Assembly (NCBI GenBank): GCA_020633775.1
Contig: JACKDA010000002.1
Span: 62,001-126,000 of the forward strand
Direction: 5' to 3'
From: Gemmatimonadales bacterium
GTDB taxonomy: Bacteria; Gemmatimonadota; Gemmatimonadetes; Gemmatimonadales; GWC2-71-9
Length of the DNA: 64,000 bases
The position numbers and the translations under genes are program-made. The notes beneath the pieces were generated by a model, which was given only the letters and a program-made list of their open reading frames with translations, ran no database searches and was not told the DNA's origin. Below are positions 1 through 10,276 of the stretch, piece after piece (positions within the stretch are counted from its first letter, which is position 1; every line of letters begins with the position of its first letter).

Positions 1-944
1 CCGGCCCGCCAGAGCGTCTCCTCGTGCGCGGCGATGGCCGTGCGATCCTGCGCACCGAGCCAGTGCACCGCCGCATCGAGCCCGATGACGCCCGCGATGT
101 CGGGCGTGCCCGCCTCGAACTTGTGGGGGACCGGCGCAAAGGTCGTCCGCTCGAACGAGACATGGTCGATCATGTCGCCACCACCCTGCCAGGGCGGCAT
201 CGCCTCGAGCAGCTCCCGCCGGCCCCAGAGCACGCCGACCCCGGTCGGCCCGAACAGCTTGTGGCCGCTGAAGCAGTAGAAGTCGGCACCGAGCGTGGTC
301 AGGTCGACGGCGAGGTGGCCGACGGCCTGTGCCCCGTCGACCAAGACCGGGACCCCGGCGTTTCGCGCCATCGCGGCAAGCTCCGCGATCGGGTTGATCG
401 TGCCGAGGGTGTTCGACGCGTGGACCACCGCGAGGAGGCGCGGGCCCTCGGAGAGCAGCCGTCGCGCAGCGTCGAGATCGAGCTCACCGCCGTCGGTCAC
501 CGGGACCGGGACGGTGCGCGCGCCCGCGAGCTGCCACGGGACGATGTTGGCGTGGTGCTCCATCTCCGTGACGAGGACCCAGTCGTCCGGCCGCAGCGTG
601 GGCCGGAGGAACGACTGGGCGACCAGGTTGATCGCCTCGGTGGTCCCCCGGACGAAGACGATCTCCTCGGGCGCGACGCCGCCGAGGAACGACGCGAGGG
701 TCTCGCGCGCCCCGTCGTAGGCAAGGGTCGCCTGTTCCGAGGCCTGGTACACGCCGCGGTGGATGTTCGCGTTGGAGGTCTCGTAGAACCGCGTCATCGC
801 GTCGAGCACCGCCTGCGGCTTCTGCGCGCTCGCCGCGGTGTCGAGATAGACGATCGGCTTGCCGCGCGAGGTGGTGCGCAGCATGGGAAACTCGGCCCGG
901 AGGGGCAAGGCGGCCGGACCGAGCCCGATTCCGCTCGTCGTCAC
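1..944 (-). CDS. sufS: Cysteine desulfurase SufS, C-terminus cut by window edge
   Basis: PLP-dependent enzyme that releases sulfur from cysteine and passes it, as a persulfide, to the SufBCD scaffold in the cytoplasm. About 314 residues are visible. The N-terminus reads MTTSGIGLGP, followed by the class V aminotransferase fold: YLDTAASAQKP, then the EMEHHANIVPWQ region, then the PLP-lysine motif FSGHKLFGPTG. The catalytic-cysteine loop would lie beyond the left edge. I chose the GTG at 944; an in-frame ATG at 884 would remove the first 20 residues. It is the last visible gene of sufR-B-C-D-S, but 274 bp separate it from sufD, whereas the upstream genes overlap or nearly abut. The start codon falls at the edge of a 17-bp inverted repeat, which may control it separately. 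Confidence 0.93.
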   Translation of the reverse strand, partial: MTTSGIGLGPAALPLRAEFPMLRTTSRGKPIVYLDTAASAQKPQAVLDAMTRFYETSNANIHRGVYQASEQATLAYDGARETLASFLGGVAPEEIVFVRGTTEAINLVAQSFLRPTLRPDDWVLVTEMEHHANIVPWQLAGARTVPVPVTDGGELDLDAARRLLSEGPRLLAVVHASNTLGTINPIAELAAMARNAGVPVLVDGAQAVGHLAVDLTTLGADFYCFSGHKLFGPTGVGVLWGRRELLEAMPPWQGGGDMIDHVSFERTTFAPVPHKFEAGTPDIAGVIGLDAAVHWLGAQDRTAIAAHEETLWRA

Positions 945-1054
945 GCGCGCACCATGACCCGCTGCGCGGCCGCAGGCGATCCGCGCCCGTCCACCGCGAT
1001 CCCAAGTGACGGCACCGCGGCTCGAGCGATCGCTCCGGGGTCATGGTGCGCGCG
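942..1054 (-). promoter_or_regulatory. Perfect 17-bp inverted repeat covering the sufS start region
   Basis: Bases 944-960 (CGCGCGCACCATGACCC) are the exact reverse complement of 1038-1054, with 77 nt between. In the minus-strand mRNA the 3' arm ends on the first base of the sufS GTG and covers the whole ribosome-binding region. Inside the loop is a 12-bp palindrome (GAGCGATCGCTC, 1024-1035). The pairing is seen directly; a role as a translational switch, processing site or attenuator is inference. Confidence 0.6.
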
Positions 1055-1061
1055 GAGACCT

Positions 1062-1094
1062 CCCCCCCGGGGTGCCCGTGGGGAGCCGGGGGGG
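1062..1094. other. G7/C7 hairpin in the sufD-sufS gap
   Basis: CCCCCCCGG (1062-1070) pairs perfectly with CCGGGGGGG (1086-1094) around a 15-nt loop. It lies between the sufD stop and the sufS start hairpin and has no T-tract. It could slow transcription or stabilise the 3' end of the sufBCD message. I see no convincing small gene in the 945-1218 gap. Confidence 0.5.
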
Positions 1095-1218
1095 CGGCGG
1101 CCCCGGAGCGCACGCTCGATGCGCGGCAGTGGCGCTTGGGATCCCGGACCCTGCACGCGCATCGCTGTCGTGCGCGGAGTGGGCTGCCGGCCTCCCGCCG
1201 CGAGGGCCGGGCTGCCGC

Positions 1219-2525
1219 TCACCCCGTCATCTCGCCCAGCCGCGCGTGCACGTCGGCCTCGAGGGCCTTGCGCACCGTCGGCTGCAGGATCTCGGTCATC
1301 ACCTCCGCCGCGAACGCCCACACCAGCAGCTGCTCGGCCTGCGCGCCGGCGATCCCGCGCGACTGCAGGTAGTAGCGCTGCTGCTCGTTCAGCTTGCCGA
1401 TCGTCGCGCCGTGCGTGCAGCGGACGTCATCCGCGAAGATCTCGAGCTGGGGCTTGGTGTCGACCCGCGCGTCCTCGGAGAGCAGCAGGTTCCGGTTGGT
1501 CTGCTTCGCGTCGGTCTTCTGGGCGATCGGATCGACCAGCACCTTGCCGTTGAAGACCACCCGCGAGCGATCGTCGAGGACGCCCTTGTAGACCTCCCAC
1601 GAGTTGCAGTTCGGGTGGTCGTGGTGGATCGCCGAGTGGGTGTCGCTGACCTGCTCGCCGCGCGTCAGGGAGAGCCCGTAGAGCAGGGTCTCGATGTTCT
1701 CGTCGCTCAGGTGCGCGTGCAGGTTGTGGCGCGCCAGGTGGGCACCCATCGACAGGGCGAACGACCGGTAGTGCGAATCGCGCGCCTGGTCGACCGCGGT
1801 GAAGCCGACGTGCCAGGCCGCGTCGGTCTCGCGCTGGACCCGGATGTGCTCGACCGTGGCGTTCCGTCCGACGACCAGCTCCGCCACGGTCGTGGTGACG
1901 TGACGCTGCGTGGTCAGCGAGAGGTAGCTCTCGGTGATCGTCGCCCGCGCGCCCTCGCCCACCACCACGAGCAGCCGGGGCGCCAGCAGGGCATCCGCCG
2001 AGGCATCGGTGGCGACGTGCAGGAACTGGATCGGCTGTCCCGGATCGGCGCCCTTCGGCACCACGACGAGCAGGCCATCGGTGAAGGCCGCGGCATTCAG
2101 CGCGCTGAACGGCGTGGCCTCGGGCGCCACCGTCTTCGCGAGGTGCTTCTCGACCTCGGGCACCCCCTCGGCGATCGCCCGGGAGAGCGGCAGGACGCGG
2201 ATCCCGGCCGCGCTGTCCGGCAGGCGCGAGAGGGCCTGCTCGAACCGGCCATCGACGACGACGATCCGCGGCCAGGCCGGGTCGAAGTCATGGGGCGCCA
2301 GTGCCTCGGGACGGAGCGTGCCGGGTGCAGCGGGCAGCCCGATCTCGAGCTTGCCCAGCGGGGCCACCGGGGTGAAGCGCCACTCCTCGTCGCGCGTGGT
2401 CGGCAGGCCGACGGCGACGAACCGCTCGCGGGCGGCAGCGCGCAGCGCGGCGAGCCACGAGGGCTCACCGGGACGCGCCGCGGCCAGCGCGGCACCGAAC
2501 GGAAGGGCAGGGGCCGCCGTCACGC

Positions 2526-2529
<4 letters not shown>
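1219..2529 (-). CDS. sufD: Fe-S cluster assembly protein SufD
   Basis: Scaffold partner of SufB in the cytoplasmic SufBC2D complex. The 436-residue length is normal for SufD. Residues about 40-70 contain the helical entry motif TRDEEWRFTPVAPL. The C-terminal half carries the right-handed beta-helix core typical of SufB/SufD, including the segment with HHDHPNCNSWEVYKGVL and FNGKVLVDPIAQKTDAKQ, and then the conserved CTHGATIGKLNEQQRYYLQS region near the C-terminus. The ATG overlaps the sufC stop by four bases (ATGA), so translation is probably coupled. The gene ends at a TGA after EMTG. Confidence 0.95.
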
Positions 2530-3293
<764 letters not shown>

Positions 3294-3310
3294 GCGGTGA
3301 ATTCCTGGTT

Positions 3311-3425
3311 GAGTCGTGAGTCGTGAGTCGTGAGTCGTGTCGTTGCGAGCCACCACCGGCGGCGACGCAACCCGGTGCCGAATGCCCCTGGACTGCGTCG
3401 GCGCTGCGCGCCTCGCAGTGACGGC
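3311..3425. repeat. GAGTCGT heptamer run plus degenerate palindromic element
   Basis: Four units of GAGTCGT (3311-3338) are followed by an imperfect palindrome that opens GTCGTTGCGAG (about 3339) and closes CTCGCAGTGAC (about 3425). The palindrome is a degenerate relative of the element at 25832-25927. Together they fill the 138 bp between sufB and sufC and interrupt an otherwise tight operon. Confidence 0.75.
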
Positions 3426-3431
3426 GCCTCC

Positions 3432-4861
<1,430 letters not shown>

Positions 4862-4865
<4 letters not shown>

Positions 4866-5560
4866 CGGGCCTCCTCGCCCTCGGTGGCGTCACCCGGGGT
4901 GACGCGATAGCTGCACGTCCCGCACCCGCCCGCGATGCGCGAGCGCCGTTCCACCGGCGCCCCGAAGACCTCGGCGAGGAATCGCTCCTCGGCGTCGCAG
5001 ACCTCCGGAAACCGCTCGGCAATCAGGCGGTGGGGACAGTTGTGTTCGGTCAACAGGCCGCCCTCGGCGGCACGGGCCCACGTCGCCATGTACCCCTCGG
5101 CGTCGAGGACCCGGGCGATGGCGGCGCCGCGCTCCTCGGCGGGCAGCCGCCTGGTCTCGTGCTCGAGCCGGTCGGCGAGCGCCCGGTACTGACGCTCCAG
5201 CAACGCCACCGCGGCCTGACGCCCCTCCGAGGCCACCACGTGCTCCAGCAGATCGACCAGCGTGCGCTCGTAGCGGGCCGGGAACAGGCCGTGACCCTCG
5301 GCAGTGAGGCGCCAGGTGTGCGCCGGCGCACCGACCCCACGAGGCGTCCGATCGAAGGTGATCGCCCCCTCGGCCTCCAGCTCCTTCAGGTGATGGCGGA
5401 CCGCGTTCAACGAGCAGCCGAGCTCCTCCGAGAGCTCGGCCGTGGTCGCCCCGCCGCGCCCCTTGAGGCGAACCAGGATCTCGCCACGAGGGCCCCGATG
5501 GCCGATCGGGCCGTCGGGAAGTGGAAGGTCAGCCGCGCCGGGCAGCGGAGAGGTGGTCAT
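4862..5560 (-). CDS. sufR: SufR-like Fe-S-sensing transcriptional regulator
   Basis: Probable Fe-S-responsive repressor of the suf operon that it heads. The protein has 232 residues. A winged helix of the DeoR/ArsR type lies at about 25-85 (ATTAELSEELGCSLNAVRHH). The C-terminal half has four cysteines at 175, 188, 213 and 216 (NCPHR, EVCDAEE, GGCGTC), the arrangement expected for a cluster ligand set in SufR. The ATG at 5560 lies only 9 nt from a TAGCAT -10 box and has no Shine-Dalgarno sequence, so the message is probably leaderless. The stop overlaps sufB. Confidence 0.9.
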
Positions 5561-5569
5561 CGGTCCGCA

Positions 5570-5611
5570 ATGCTACGGAGAGAACGGCGATTTGTCAATT
5601 AATGCGACAAA
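5570..5611 (-). promoter_or_regulatory. sufR-operon promoter with overlapping inverted-repeat operator
   Basis: On the minus strand, TTGACA (5598-5593), a 17-bp spacer and TAGCAT (5575-5570) form a good sigma-70-type promoter. The inverted repeat TTTGTC-N9-GACAAA (5591-5611) covers the -35 box, a suitable place for a SufR operator. The expected transcript start is within about 5 nt of the sufR ATG. Confidence 0.75.
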
Positions 5612-5641
5612 ATTGGCGCTAAAACACAAATGAATTGTCGT

Positions 5642-7804
5642 TCACCATCTGCCGACCCTGAGGAAGACGACCTTCCGACCTGCGTCGTTTACCCCGTACT
5701 CCAGTCGGACCGGGCCGATCGGTGTGTCCGACCCCACGCCGACTCGCGCCCCGACGAGCCACCCTTCCGGGCCGAACCACCGCCCGGCGGTGTAGGCACC
5801 GGGGAGGATCCGGTCGGGCCGGACGTCGCCATTGGGGGTGAGGAAGCTGGTCTCCCCGAAGGCGGTTCGACCCCACGCGCCCCCGATCCGAAGCCGGATC
5901 GGTCCGATCAGGGGACGGGTGAGCGTGAGCGACACCAGCGCCTCGTTGTCGCCGGGCCGCTCGCCGAGGTGGAGGCCGGGGAAGCCGTCCGCTCCGCCGA
6001 GGGTGAACACCATGTTGGCGGGCAGGTCGTGCCCGACCCCGAGTCGCACCCTGGGCTCGAGGCGGAAGCCGCCGAAGGCACCGTTGAACCGAATCACCGC
6101 GGCGGCGCGACTGTACGCCTCGGTCACCCGGACCTCGACATTGGCGAGCTCCTCGCGATCGAGGCCGAGCCGTTGCAGGTGGATGGCGCCGCCGACCGTG
6201 GATCGGGTCAGCCGTCGCTCGTCGACCAGGTCGCGCTCGCGCCACGATTCGTGCGCGGCGAGCAGCGAGAGCCGGAAGCCGAGGGCGAGCTGCCGCTCAA
6301 GCCCGACCTCGGAGCGGGCGGTTAGCACCTGGGTGGCGGGGAGCTCGAGGCCATCGAGGCCGAAGCGGCGCATGTCGGTGTCGCGCAGGTCGATCCGGGC
6401 GATCGGAGTGAAGGGAGACTGCCCGAGGCGGGTCTCCCGCCGCGCGGTCACCTCGAGACTGCTCGCAAAGCGGTTCAGCGTGAGTACGCCCGAGGCCTCG
6501 GTTCCCAGCAGGGGAAGGTGGCGATCGAGCACGCCCGCCCAGAGCCGGCCGCCGAGTTCGGCATCGTACGACAACCCGATCCCACCGACACGCCGCGGCA
6601 ACCGGGTCAGCGTCGGTTGCAGCAGCACCGTGTCGCCGCGACCCGTGGGGTTGAGCCAGACCTCCTTGAAGAGCTCACGGTCGGCGAGCCGGGCGAGCCG
6701 GCGGCCGAGCAGGGCGACATCGACTGGTGCGGTGCGCTCGAGGCCGAGCGCGCGCCGTACTTGCAGCACCGCCGCGCGGTCGGCGCTCGGGCCATCGACC
6801 ACGCGCACGACGGCAGGGAGTCGGCCGAGCGGAGGCGTTGTCGCGGCACCCTCGGGGCGGCAGCGCCATGCGGCCAACGCAGAATCGGCGGTGCGTTCGC
6901 CGAGGGCGATGAGTGCGTCGATGGCGCCGGGCGAGAAATCGAGTGCCCGGAACGCGCCGATCGGCGAACGGATCATCAAGTCCGTCGCATCGAGCTCGGC
7001 GTCCGGCTGCCGGAAGAGCCAGTTCAGCAACCGATCGGCGACGACGAACGGCGACTCGAGGTTCAGCGTGTCCGACGGCAGCTCGGTCACGTCGCTGACG
7101 ATCACGCGCCGCGCCCCGGCACGGCGCGCGACCTCGACGGGAATATTGGCAGACAGTCCGCCGTCGGCGTAGACCGAATCACCGATGCGTTGCGGCGTGA
7201 AGACGAGCGGGATCGCGATGCTCGCCCGCACCGCCCGGGCGAGGTCTCCCGACGCGAACGGGGTGATCCCGCGATCGGCAAGGTTCGTCGCGACCACGCG
7301 CAGCGGGATCGGTAGCCGATCGAAGTCGCCCCGCGCGAGGAGGTTCCCGCGGAGCAGCACCTCGCCCAGCATGCCGCCGATCGCGCGCTGCTCGACCGAG
7401 GCGCCCTGGATCGCGAATCCCTGCTCTCCCTCCTCCCACAGCAGGAGCGGGAGGCGCGACCCCCAGGCCGCGGGTCCGCGCGGCTCATGGGTGCGGAACA
7501 CCTCTGCGAGCGGGAGCGTCCGGGCGATCGAGTCGATCGAGGCCGCGGAGTATCCCGAGGCCGCCAGCGCACCGACCACCGACCCCATCGAGCTGCCGAC
7601 GATGAGATCGGGACGGATTCCCGCGCGCTCCAGGGCGCGCAGGACGCCGACATGCGCCAATCCCTTCGCCCCGCCCCCGGAGAGGACCAGTGCCGTCGGG
7701 GCGGGCGCGCAACGCCCCTGCGCCGCAACCGGCAGGAACGCCGAACCGCCCGTGAGGAGCGCCACGGCAAACCAGAGGGCCCGAGTCGGGATTCGGTGCG
7801 GCAT
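5642..7804 (-). CDS. Patatin-like phospholipase with C-terminal beta-barrel (PlpD-like)
   Basis: Probable secreted lipid hydrolase of the type Vd autotransporter kind. The 720-residue protein starts with a signal peptide (ending LPVAAQG), then a patatin domain at about 30-230 with the oxyanion motif SGGGAKGL, the nucleophile elbow VGSSMGS and the second catalytic residue in YADGGLS. A middle region resembling a POTRA domain (about 320-400) leads to a C-terminal part rich in alternating strands that ends in FLRVGRW, as expected for an outer-membrane barrel. Length and order match PlpD of Pseudomonas. The ATG at 7804 is preceded 7 nt upstream by TAGCTT (7817-7812), so the message may be leaderless. 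Confidence 0.88.
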   Translation of the reverse strand: MPHRIPTRALWFAVALLTGGSAFLPVAAQGRCAPAPTALVLSGGGAKGLAHVGVLRALERAGIRPDLIVGSSMGSVVGALAASGYSAASIDSIARTLPLAEVFRTHEPRGPAAWGSRLPLLLWEEGEQGFAIQGASVEQRAIGGMLGEVLLRGNLLARGDFDRLPIPLRVVATNLADRGITPFASGDLARAVRASIAIPLVFTPQRIGDSVYADGGLSANIPVEVARRAGARRVIVSDVTELPSDTLNLESPFVVADRLLNWLFRQPDAELDATDLMIRSPIGAFRALDFSPGAIDALIALGERTADSALAAWRCRPEGAATTPPLGRLPAVVRVVDGPSADRAAVLQVRRALGLERTAPVDVALLGRRLARLADRELFKEVWLNPTGRGDTVLLQPTLTRLPRRVGGIGLSYDAELGGRLWAGVLDRHLPLLGTEASGVLTLNRFASSLEVTARRETRLGQSPFTPIARIDLRDTDMRRFGLDGLELPATQVLTARSEVGLERQLALGFRLSLLAAHESWRERDLVDERRLTRSTVGGAIHLQRLGLDREELANVEVRVTEAYSRAAAVIRFNGAFGGFRLEPRVRLGVGHDLPANMVFTLGGADGFPGLHLGERPGDNEALVSLTLTRPLIGPIRLRIGGAWGRTAFGETSFLTPNGDVRPDRILPGAYTAGRWFGPEGWLVGARVGVGSDTPIGPVRLEYGVNDAGRKVVFLRVGRW

Positions 7805-7940
7805 CGCGTGCAAGCTAAGGGTCGGCGGACCCGGTGGCAGCCACCCCCCTTGCGCCCTCACCACGGCGTTCCTAATCTGCCCGTTCGCGGATCCCCCACC
7901 GCGTCGACCACCCTGTCGGGATCGACCCCGAGGAGCCTGG

Positions 7941-8204
<264 letters not shown>

Positions 8205-8214
8205 GCCGATGGTG

Positions 8215-8302
8215 GGTGGTCGATGGAACGCAGGGCCGGCTCTGGCACACGGGGCCGGCCCTTCGCATGCGACCGACCATCGAGCATCAGCCATCGACCA
8301 CC
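8215..8302 (+). terminator. Nested hairpins after the ferredoxin gene
   Basis: An outer 12-bp stem (GGTGGTCGATGG, 8215-8226, with 8291-8302) encloses an inner 9-bp stem (AGGGCCGGC, 8232-8240, with 8254-8262). It starts 11 bp after the ferredoxin stop. There is no T-tract, as is common in GC-rich genomes. Likely terminator or 3'-end stabiliser. Confidence 0.6.
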
Positions 8303-8311
8303 AACGGGAAA

Positions 8312-8362
8312 CCCCCCGCGCCTGATCCTGCTGGCCGTGGCGCCGGGGGGTCCCCTTGGGGA
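8312..8362 (+). other. GC-rich hairpin pair upstream of the small ORF and rnd
   Basis: CCCCCCGCGCC (8312-8322) pairs with GGCGCCGGGGGG (8339-8350) with one bulge, followed at once by the small stem TCCCC/GGGGA (8351-8362). With the preceding stems it fills most of the 291-bp gap between the ferredoxin and the next gene. A TACCTT -10-like box lies at 8464-8469. The hairpin would be upstream of that transcript, so it is more likely a termination element than a leader. Confidence 0.4.
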
Positions 8363-8495
8363 GGGAATACTGTCCTGTGGTGCTGTCGGGCTGGGATGCC
8401 CGTCGGGTCACCACGCAAGAAGGGACGCCGATCGGGGCCGGCGATGCACACCCGGGGCTCGCTTACCTTTGGGGACCCCCCACGGAGCGTGCCGC

Positions 8496-8669
8496 ATGCC
8501 GATGCCGACCGACTACATCCATCACGCCGCCCGCCTGTCGCGGCAACTGGTCCTCGAGGCGGGCCCCGGGGGCACCCCGGCGCCGGACGCCGAGTACTAC
8601 ACCACGCTGGCCAAGGCCCTCGACCAGATCGCGAACGCCCTCGACCAGCTCGCCAAGCGGCGGGACTGA
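8496..8669 (+). CDS. Small hypothetical protein upstream of rnd
   Basis: A 57-residue reading frame starting MPMPTDYIHH; a second ATG lies two codons on. It is predicted to be mostly helical, with a glycine/proline break (PGGTPAPDAE) between two amphipathic helices and the C-terminus QIANALDQLAKRRD. I do not recognise the family. Support for it being real: the TACCTT box at 8464-8469, a purine-rich GGAGCG upstream, and its TGA directly abutting the GTG of rnd, which suggests translational coupling. No cysteines, signal peptide or membrane segment. Confidence 0.6.
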   Translation: MPMPTDYIHHAARLSRQLVLEAGPGGTPAPDAEYYTTLAKALDQIANALDQLAKRRD

Positions 8670-9791
8670 GTGGCCTTCGAACTCGTCGCCGAGCAGTCGG
8701 CCCTCGACCGCCTCCTGGAGCAGATCGCCGGCCAGTCGCCGGTCGCCATCGACACCGAAGCGGCCTCCTTCCACCGCTACCACGACCGGATCTACCTCAT
8801 CCAGCTCTCCACCGCGGAGCAGACCTGGGTGATCGACCCGCTCGGTGTCGAGGATCTCTCGGGGTTCGGATCGCTGCTCGCCGACCCCGAGGTCGAGAGC
8901 ATCTTCCACGACGCCGACTACGACCTGCGGCTCTTCACCAAGCACTACGACTTCGCGGCGCGGAACCTCTTCGACACCCGGATCACCGCCCAGCTCCTCG
9001 GCCTCCCCTCGATCGGCCTCGCCGCACTCCTCCAGACCCACTTCGGGATCTCCCCCGACAAGCGGTTCCAGCGTGCGGACTGGTCGATCCGACCGCTGAC
9101 GACGGGGATGCTGGAATACGCGGCCGGCGACACCTCGCACCTTGTGGAGTTGCGGAACATACTACGCCAGGAACTTGTCGACGCCGGCAGACTCTCGTGG
9201 GCGGAGGAGGAGTTCCGGATCCTCGAGGAGACCCGTTGGGAGCCCGCGGAGGCCGACCCGAGGGTGACGTTCCTGAAGCTGAAGGGTGCCAGGGCCCTCG
9301 AGCGGCGGGGGCTGGCAATCCTGCGGGAACTCTACGCCTGGCGCGAGGAGACCGCCTCCACGCTTGACCGGGCTTCGTTCCGGGTGATGGGGAACGAGGT
9401 GCTCCTCGCGCTCGCGGCGAAGCCGGTGCACGATCTCGACGCCCTCGGCCGCGTCCGGGGGGTCGGGCGAGAGATCCTGGCGCGGCGGGGGGAGGAGATC
9501 CTCGCGGCGATCGAGCGCGGCCTCGCCGTTCCGGACGCCGAGCTCCCGCGCTTCGAGCGCGGCCCGCGCCGGGTGGTCGATCCCGACTTCGATGCCCGGG
9601 TCGACCGGCTGAAGCTCCGCCGCAACGCCGCGGCCGAGCGCCTCGGGCTGCAGCCCGGCGTGCTCTGTCCGAACGCGATCCTGGAGGGGATCGCGCGGCT
9701 GCAGCCTGGGTCCGTCGCCGAGATGGTGGCGGTGCCGGGAATGCGCGACTGGCAGCGGGAGGCGATCGGCGCGGAGCTCCTCGCCGAGTGA
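8670..9791 (+). CDS. rnd: Ribonuclease D
   Basis: 3'-5' exoribonuclease for structured RNA such as tRNA precursors. The 373-residue protein has a DEDDy exonuclease domain at about 1-180: motif I AIDTEA (D and E ligands), motif II HDADYDLRLF, and motif III YAAGD near residue 150. The rest contains one HRDC helical domain (RRGLAILRELYAWREETAS) and a second HRDC-like C-terminal segment. It uses a GTG start immediately after the TGA of the small upstream frame. The length is normal for the family. Confidence 0.9.
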   Translation: MAFELVAEQSALDRLLEQIAGQSPVAIDTEAASFHRYHDRIYLIQLSTAEQTWVIDPLGVEDLSGFGSLLADPEVESIFHDADYDLRLFTKHYDFAARNLFDTRITAQLLGLPSIGLAALLQTHFGISPDKRFQRADWSIRPLTTGMLEYAAGDTSHLVELRNILRQELVDAGRLSWAEEEFRILEETRWEPAEADPRVTFLKLKGARALERRGLAILRELYAWREETASTLDRASFRVMGNEVLLALAAKPVHDLDALGRVRGVGREILARRGEEILAAIERGLAVPDAELPRFERGPRRVVDPDFDARVDRLKLRRNAAAERLGLQPGVLCPNAILEGIARLQPGSVAEMVAVPGMRDWQREAIGAELLAE

Positions 9792-9845
9792 GCTCGGGCG
9801 ACGCCGACCCTCCCCCGAGCCGGAGGACGGGCTATCATTCCTGAC

Positions 9846-10163
9846 ATGGATACTCCCCTTTCCCCGCCGTCGCCCGAGCTCGCCCGCAAGGCGCTCCGGG
9901 CGGTCAAGGACCCGGAGCTGGGGCTCAACATCATCGACATCGGGCTCATCTACGAGGTCGAGGTCTCCGAGACGGGCCGCGTGGACGTGAAGATGACCCT
10001 CACGTCACCGGGGTGCCCCGCGGGGACGGAGATCATGGACGATGTCCGCGAGACGCTGATGGACCTCGAGGGTGTCACCGAGGTCGAGATCGCGTTGGTG
10101 TGGGAGCCCTACTGGACCCCGGACCGGATGGATCCCCGAGTCAGGGCGTTCCTGGGGCACTGA
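9846..10163 (+). CDS. SufT/MIP18-type (DUF59) Fe-S maturation protein
   Basis: A 105-residue DUF59 protein linked to Fe-S cluster carriage or maturation. It shows the family hallmarks KDPELGLNIIDIGLIYEV, MTLTSPGCPAG with the conserved cysteine, and the late VWEPYWTPDRM segment typical of the SufT/PaaD-like branch. It lies 4 kb from the suf operon and is not part of it. A TATCAT box (9833-9838) lies 7 nt before the ATG, so the transcript is probably leaderless. Heptamer repeats start 4 bp after the stop. Confidence 0.88.
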   Translation: MDTPLSPPSPELARKALRAVKDPELGLNIIDIGLIYEVEVSETGRVDVKMTLTSPGCPAGTEIMDDVRETLMDLEGVTEVEIALVWEPYWTPDRMDPRVRAFLGH

Positions 10164-10166
10164 GAG

Positions 10167-10276
10167 GAGTCGTGAGTCATGAGTCGTGAGTCCTGAGAGG
10201 GGACACGTGCACGGACTCCTTCTCCCTCCCCGCTTCTCGCTTCACGCTTCACGCTTCTCCCTTCTCGCTTCTCGCT
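10167..10276. repeat. Both heptamer families side by side
   Basis: GAGTC[G/A/C]T units (10167-10197) are followed, after about 33 bp, by reversed GAGAAGC-family units (GCTTCTC/GCTTCAC, 10231-10276). The second run touches the stop codon of the minus-strand serine hydrolase, so these repeats fill the space between two convergent genes. Confidence 0.8.

Noticed and set aside
24..1553. Long plus-strand reading frames opposite the suf genes and opposite polA, mutS and others
   Set aside because: They are Arg/Pro/Asp-rich mirror frames of high-GC coding DNA. The opposite strands hold clearly recognisable proteins.
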